A stretch of DNA of 64,000 nucleotides from an uncultured Prevotellaceae bacterium (GTDB lineage: Bacteria; Bacteroidota; Bacteroidia; Bacteroidales; Bacteroidaceae), in contig OMZE01000008.1 of NCBI GenBank assembly GCA_900315455.1, positions 24,128 through 88,127 of the forward strand, given 5' to 3'. A program made the translations under genes and the position numbers. Shown piece by piece: positions 61,202 to 64,000 of this stretch (positions are counted from its first letter, which is position 1; every line of letters starts with the position of its first letter). The notes under the pieces are model-generated. The model saw only the letters and a program-made list of their open reading frames with translations, was not told the origin of the DNA and did not search any database.

Positions 61202-61948
61202 CTACATATTCATGCCGCCATCCACCTGTATTACCTGACCACTCACATAAGCGGAGAGGTCGCTGGCAAGGAAGAGCGCGGTATTGGCAATATCGTCTAC
61301 CGTTCCACCACGACGGAGAGGTATCTTCTGGCACCACTCATTGCGCACCTCCTCGGAGAGTTGCTGGGTCATGGCGGTATCGATGAATCCCGGAGCAATG
61401 GCATTGGCACGGATGCCTCTTGGACCCATCTCCTGTGCTATCGACTTGGCGAGGGCAATAAGTCCGGCCTTTGATGCAGCGTAGTTGGCCTGTCCGGCGT
61501 TGCCATGCACGCCCACTACCGACGACATATTGATGATACTGCCGGCGCGTTGGCGCATCATCACAGGCACGCAGGCGTGGATGAAGTTGAAAGCAGATTT
61601 CAGGTTCACATTGATTACGGCATCCCATTGCTGTTCACTCATCCTCAGCATCAGGCCGTCTTTGGTGATGCCGGCGTTGTTGACCAGGATATCGATAGAA
61701 CCGAATTCTTCCTTGATGAGTTTTACCACTTCCTCAGTCTGAGCGAAGTCAGCGGCATTAGAGGCATACCCCTTTGCCTTGACACCCTTGGCGGCAATTT
61801 CCTCCTGGGTGGCGAGACCATTCTCGTCAATGACAAGGTCGGTGAATGCCACGTTGGCACCTTCTTCCGCAAACTTGAGCGCGATAGCCTTACCGATACC
61901 GCGTGCAGCACCTGTAATAAGCGCTGTCTTACCTGTTAATAATCCCAT
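61202..61948 (-). CDS. fabG: 3-oxoacyl-[acyl-carrier-protein] reductase
   Basis: The 248-residue SDR reduces 3-ketoacyl-ACP in fatty-acid elongation using NADPH. It has TGAARGIG (12-19), NNAG near 88, and the catalytic Ser (NMSSVVG), Tyr and Lys (NYAASKAG). The IAPGFIDTAMTQ segment is typical of FabG. It lies 98 bases after the tetR stop and just before the pseudouridine synthase gene. Confidence 0.94.
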   Translation of the reverse strand: MGLLTGKTALITGAARGIGKAIALKFAEEGANVAFTDLVIDENGLATQEEIAAKGVKAKGYASNAADFAQTEEVVKLIKEEFGSIDILVNNAGITKDGLMLRMSEQQWDAVINVNLKSAFNFIHACVPVMMRQRAGSIINMSSVVGVHGNAGQANYAASKAGLIALAKSIAQEMGPRGIRANAIAPGFIDTAMTQQLSEEVRNEWCQKIPLRRGGTVDDIANTALFLASDLSAYVSGQVIQVDGGMNM

Positions 61949-62046
61949 TTTCTGATTTTTTAAAATTATATGACGTTAATTCATGTTTATCCGCATGGCT
62001 GAAGTCACATTCTCTCCACAATGGAGTGAAGCGAACAGCAATGACC

Positions 62047-62640
62047 TCATTTGTTGATGCTTTTGCCCAAGGCACCATACACCACCTTGGCAACGAGGGG
62101 CTTGCTCGTTTCCTCGGTGAGACCATGTCCCAGGCGTCCGTAGATATACGGCACTTCAAGTCCTTTGATACAATAATGGGTAATGTCGGCCACGAGTTCC
62201 ACGTTGTCGATATCAAACTCGCCGTCGGCCTTCCCGTCGGAATAGACTTTCCGGAAGAGTTCTATCTCGTCCTCATCGAAATTCTTCCTCATTTTCTCCA
62301 CCATCCAGATGTTGCGGAAGAACTCAGCCCTGAGGTTACCGTTTCTCACCACCGTCTCCTTAATCATGCTGAGATGGGTGTAGATGAGTTCGATAATCTT
62401 GTCTTGCGGTGGAATCTTCTTCGCTGCCACCTCGTCGAGTTTGTCGGACAAGCGTTCTAGTTCGGCAGCGATGACGGCATAGTACACTTCCTCTTTATTC
62501 TTAAAATAAGTGTAGAGTGTGCGACGCCCCTTACCCGATGCCACAGCGATGTCGTTCATCGTAGTGTTCTCAATGCCTTTCTTGGCAAAAAGTTGTCTGG
62601 CCACATCGACCAGTTTCTGTCTAGTTTTGGAAATTGACAT
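62047..62640 (-). CDS. TetR/AcrR-family transcription regulator
   Basis: The 197-residue protein has an N-terminal helix-turn-helix (about 8-55; TMNDIAVASGKGRRTLYTYFKNKEEVY is the recognition region) and an all-helical C-terminal ligand domain. A perfect 10-bp palindrome overlaps its own promoter (62653-62682), so autoregulation is very likely. Being directly before fabG, it may regulate fatty-acid synthesis in answer to an acyl ligand, but this is an inference from context. Confidence 0.93.
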   Translation of the reverse strand: MSISKTRQKLVDVARQLFAKKGIENTTMNDIAVASGKGRRTLYTYFKNKEEVYYAVIAAELERLSDKLDEVAAKKIPPQDKIIELIYTHLSMIKETVVRNGNLRAEFFRNIWMVEKMRKNFDEDEIELFRKVYSDGKADGEFDIDNVELVADITHYCIKGLEVPYIYGRLGHGLTEETSKPLVAKVVYGALGKSINK

Positions 62641-62652
62641 ACTAACCTCCTC

Positions 62653-62682
62653 TTTTGCACATTCATCAATCCATGTGCAAAA
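62653..62682. promoter_or_regulatory. Probable TetR operator
   Basis: TTTTGCACAT (62653-62662) and ATGTGCAAAA (62673-62682), perfect arms separated by 10 bases. It overlaps the -7 box at 62678-62685 and the tetR leader, well placed for repression. Confidence 0.75.
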
Positions 62683-62685
62683 GTA
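62678..62685 (-). promoter_or_regulatory. -7 promoter element for tetR-fabG
   Basis: The minus strand reads TACTTTTG followed by C, 38 bases before the ATG at 62640, partly inside the operator palindrome. Confidence 0.6.
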
Positions 62686-62811
62686 CTGGTTTTATTTGGT
62701 ATCAGCAAATTTCAACGAGGAAATGACCATGTTTTCACTATTTTTGACATTTTGGGTCAACTAAGTATTAACACGGCACATCATCTTTTCAGTGCTTGCC
62801 ATTAGCAGACA

Positions 62812-63369
62812 TCATTCCTCATGGCCATCGGTTATCTCTTCCAATTCACCGGTCTCAGAGTCGATGATGAAGCCCCTTACCACGATGTCTCTCGGTACGA
62901 GCGGATGGTTCTTGATGGTGTCTACTGTCTTGCGCACAGAGGTGGGCGTGTCTTTGAACCCTTCCAACCACGCGTCGAGGTCGATGCCGCACCTGCGTAT
63001 GGTGTCGAGTGTATCGTCGGTCACGCCGCGGGCAACCATCTCCTCATGGAAGTGGGCAAAACTCATATGACAGGCCCCACAATGGGAGTGGGCCACCACC
63101 ATGACCTCCTCCACACCCAGTTCGTAGATGGCTACGATAAGGCTTCGCATGGCAGAGTCGAAGGGAGAGATAACCAGTCCGCCCGCATTCTTGATAATCT
63201 TTGCGTCACCGTTTTTCAGACCGAGAGCAGCTGGAAGTAGTTCGGTAAGACGGGTGTCCATGCATGAGAGCACAGCCAACTTCTTGTCGGGATACTTGTC
63301 GGTAATAAACTTCTCGTAGTCTTTCCTATCTACGAATGTTTTGTTGTATTCGAGAATCTGGTCTATCAT
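62812..63369 (-). CDS. Beta-class carbonic anhydrase
   Basis: The start at 63369 gives a 185-residue enzyme; the longer frame includes the promoter and is rejected. It interconverts CO2 and bicarbonate. Zinc ligands are Cys36 (LSCMDTR), His94 and Cys97 (HSHCGAC), and the Asp38-Arg40 dyad is present. The compact size and NAGGLV segment fit beta-class enzymes of anaerobes. Single gene. Confidence 0.95.
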   Translation of the reverse strand: MIDQILEYNKTFVDRKDYEKFITDKYPDKKLAVLSCMDTRLTELLPAALGLKNGDAKIIKNAGGLVISPFDSAMRSLIVAIYELGVEEVMVVAHSHCGACHMSFAHFHEEMVARGVTDDTLDTIRRCGIDLDAWLEGFKDTPTSVRKTVDTIKNHPLVPRDIVVRGFIIDSETGELEEITDGHEE

Positions 63370-63398
63370 AGTGGTAAAGTCTTGTTGGTTTATTGTGA

Positions 63399-63406
63399 CA
63401 AAGATA
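63399..63406 (-). promoter_or_regulatory. -7 promoter element for carbonic anhydrase
   Basis: The minus strand reads TATCTTTG, 30 bases before the ATG at 63369. Confidence 0.6.
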
Positions 63407-63594
63407 GTGAATATCGAGCATAAAACGAAAGAAAAAAACTTATAAATGCAATGCAAAAGAATAATTCTATCAATTCTCACTTTTATCTCCCATAGATCGG
63501 TGGGTATGCAATCTCAGGGAGAAAAGAATTCGTGAAGATGCGGAAGGTTCGTGGTAGGTAAAAGGATGTCATAGGAGGGTGTGTCAAATTAAAT

Positions 63595-63740
63595 TTTTAG
63601 TCGCCTACGGCGAGAAATCTTTCAAATCTATCCAAATTTTTCAAATCTTTTTCTATTTGTTATTTGTTTGATTTGTAACGATTTGTGAGATTTCTGCGCG
63701 AAGCGCACTCCCCTCTTCAGTCGCCTTCGGCGAGAACCAG
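63595..63740. repeat. Paired mini-hairpins with AAATCTTT tract
   Basis: AGTCGCC(T/A)(A/T)CGGCGAGAA occurs twice (about 63599-63616 and 63719-63736), each able to form a TCGCC/GGCGA hairpin. Between them are AAATCTTT-like repeats and a TGCGC/GCGCA hairpin. This fills most of the 462-base spacer 63370-63831; no gene is seen. Confidence 0.6.
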
Positions 63741-63783
63741 TAGTCGAGAACAGGAATCCCCAGTGTGTTAATACATACAGAAA

Positions 63784-63807
63784 GTGCCGAGCCACAAGGC
63801 CCGGCAC
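63784..63807 (-). terminator. Terminator-like hairpin after the last gene
   Basis: GTGCCG-GCC/GGC-CGGCAC, 25 bases after the stop at 63832 of the leftward partial gene. The T-run is poor (TTTCTGT). Confidence 0.55.
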
Positions 63808-63831
63808 CATTCTGTCCGTTTGGAGCAGTGC

Positions 63832-64000
63832 TTAGTTGGTTACCAGCACATAGTTGTTGTAAACCCTACCCCTGTTCTTGATCTTGATGTAGAACGTACC
63901 TGTCCATCTCGGAGTGAAGGAGCAGACGCAGTCGTCGGTGTAGTCGGTGTCGGAGTCAATCAGGTTGCCGTTCTCGTCATAGATGTAGAGGTCGAGGTCG
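63832..64000 (-). CDS. 3' end of a secreted-protein gene (partial)
   Basis: The last 55 codons of a leftward gene that begins outside the window. The sequence DLDLYIYDENGNLI and TFYIKIKNRG, ending YVLVTN, resembles a pre-peptidase C-terminal-type beta-sandwich found at the ends of exported proteins and peptidases. Too short to name the protein. Confidence 0.6.
   Translation of the reverse strand, partial: DLDLYIYDENGNLIDSDTDYTDDCVCSFTPRWTGTFYIKIKNRGRVYNNYVLVTN

Overview
This 64-kb window is chromosomal DNA from a member of the Bacteroidales, most likely a Prevotella-like genus. The evidence is a SusC/SusD polysaccharide-utilisation locus, typical Bacteroidales families (DUF4301, DUF4251, DUF4861, and a malic enzyme fused to a phosphotransacetylase-like domain), and about twenty upstream sites that match the Bacteroidetes -7 promoter element TAnnTTTG. 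No rRNA, tRNA or CRISPR array was seen.

Layout. 1-1710: 5' part of a YfhO-type membrane protein. 1793-1980: a probable structured small RNA with its own promoter and terminator. 2248-8089: a peptidoglycan hydrolase with LysM domains, then an uncharacterised three-gene module (membrane protein, triple GYF-domain protein, large secreted coiled-coil protein). 8281-14425: a nucleotidase, a secreted repeat protein, a small unknown protein, a TfoX-N protein and DUF4301. 14614-24935: housekeeping genes: a (p)ppGpp synthetase with a degenerate hydrolase domain, the malic enzyme, a nucleotide-sugar dehydratase/aminotransferase pair, and ribosomal proteins L21 and L27.

25044-38345 is the most interesting part. 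Six leftward genes encode, in transcription order, a type III-like Res helicase, a type III-like Mod methyltransferase, a PD-(D/E)XK nuclease with an unfamiliar N-terminal domain, a Z1-domain ATPase (split by a frameshift), a SprT-like metalloprotease and an EVE-HNH modification-dependent nuclease. Upstream of res lies a 200-bp segment bounded by perfect 17-bp inverted repeats. Its only good promoter element points away from the operon, so the sequenced state appears OFF. A tyrosine recombinase gene sits next to it. This looks like a phase-variable, composite restriction/defence island. The nuclease residues of Res are substituted (PT...ECQ instead of PD...ExK), which suggests that cutting has been handed to one of the other nucleases. 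A second promoter in front of the PD-(D/E)XK gene could express the last four genes independently of the switch.

38420-40832: a tandem 83-bp promoter-like repeat and three small secreted-protein genes. 40883-60356: a glycan-degradation locus with DUF4861, GH2, a NagX-like acetyltransferase, GH89, a histidine-phosphatase/GH92 fusion, GH92, SusD, SusC and GH28. The enzyme set suggests host-type or N-/O-glycans containing mannose, GlcNAc and galactose. 60520-63369: pseudouridine synthase, FabG, a TetR regulator with a clear palindromic operator, and a beta-carbonic anhydrase. The window ends in the 3' end of a secreted-protein gene.
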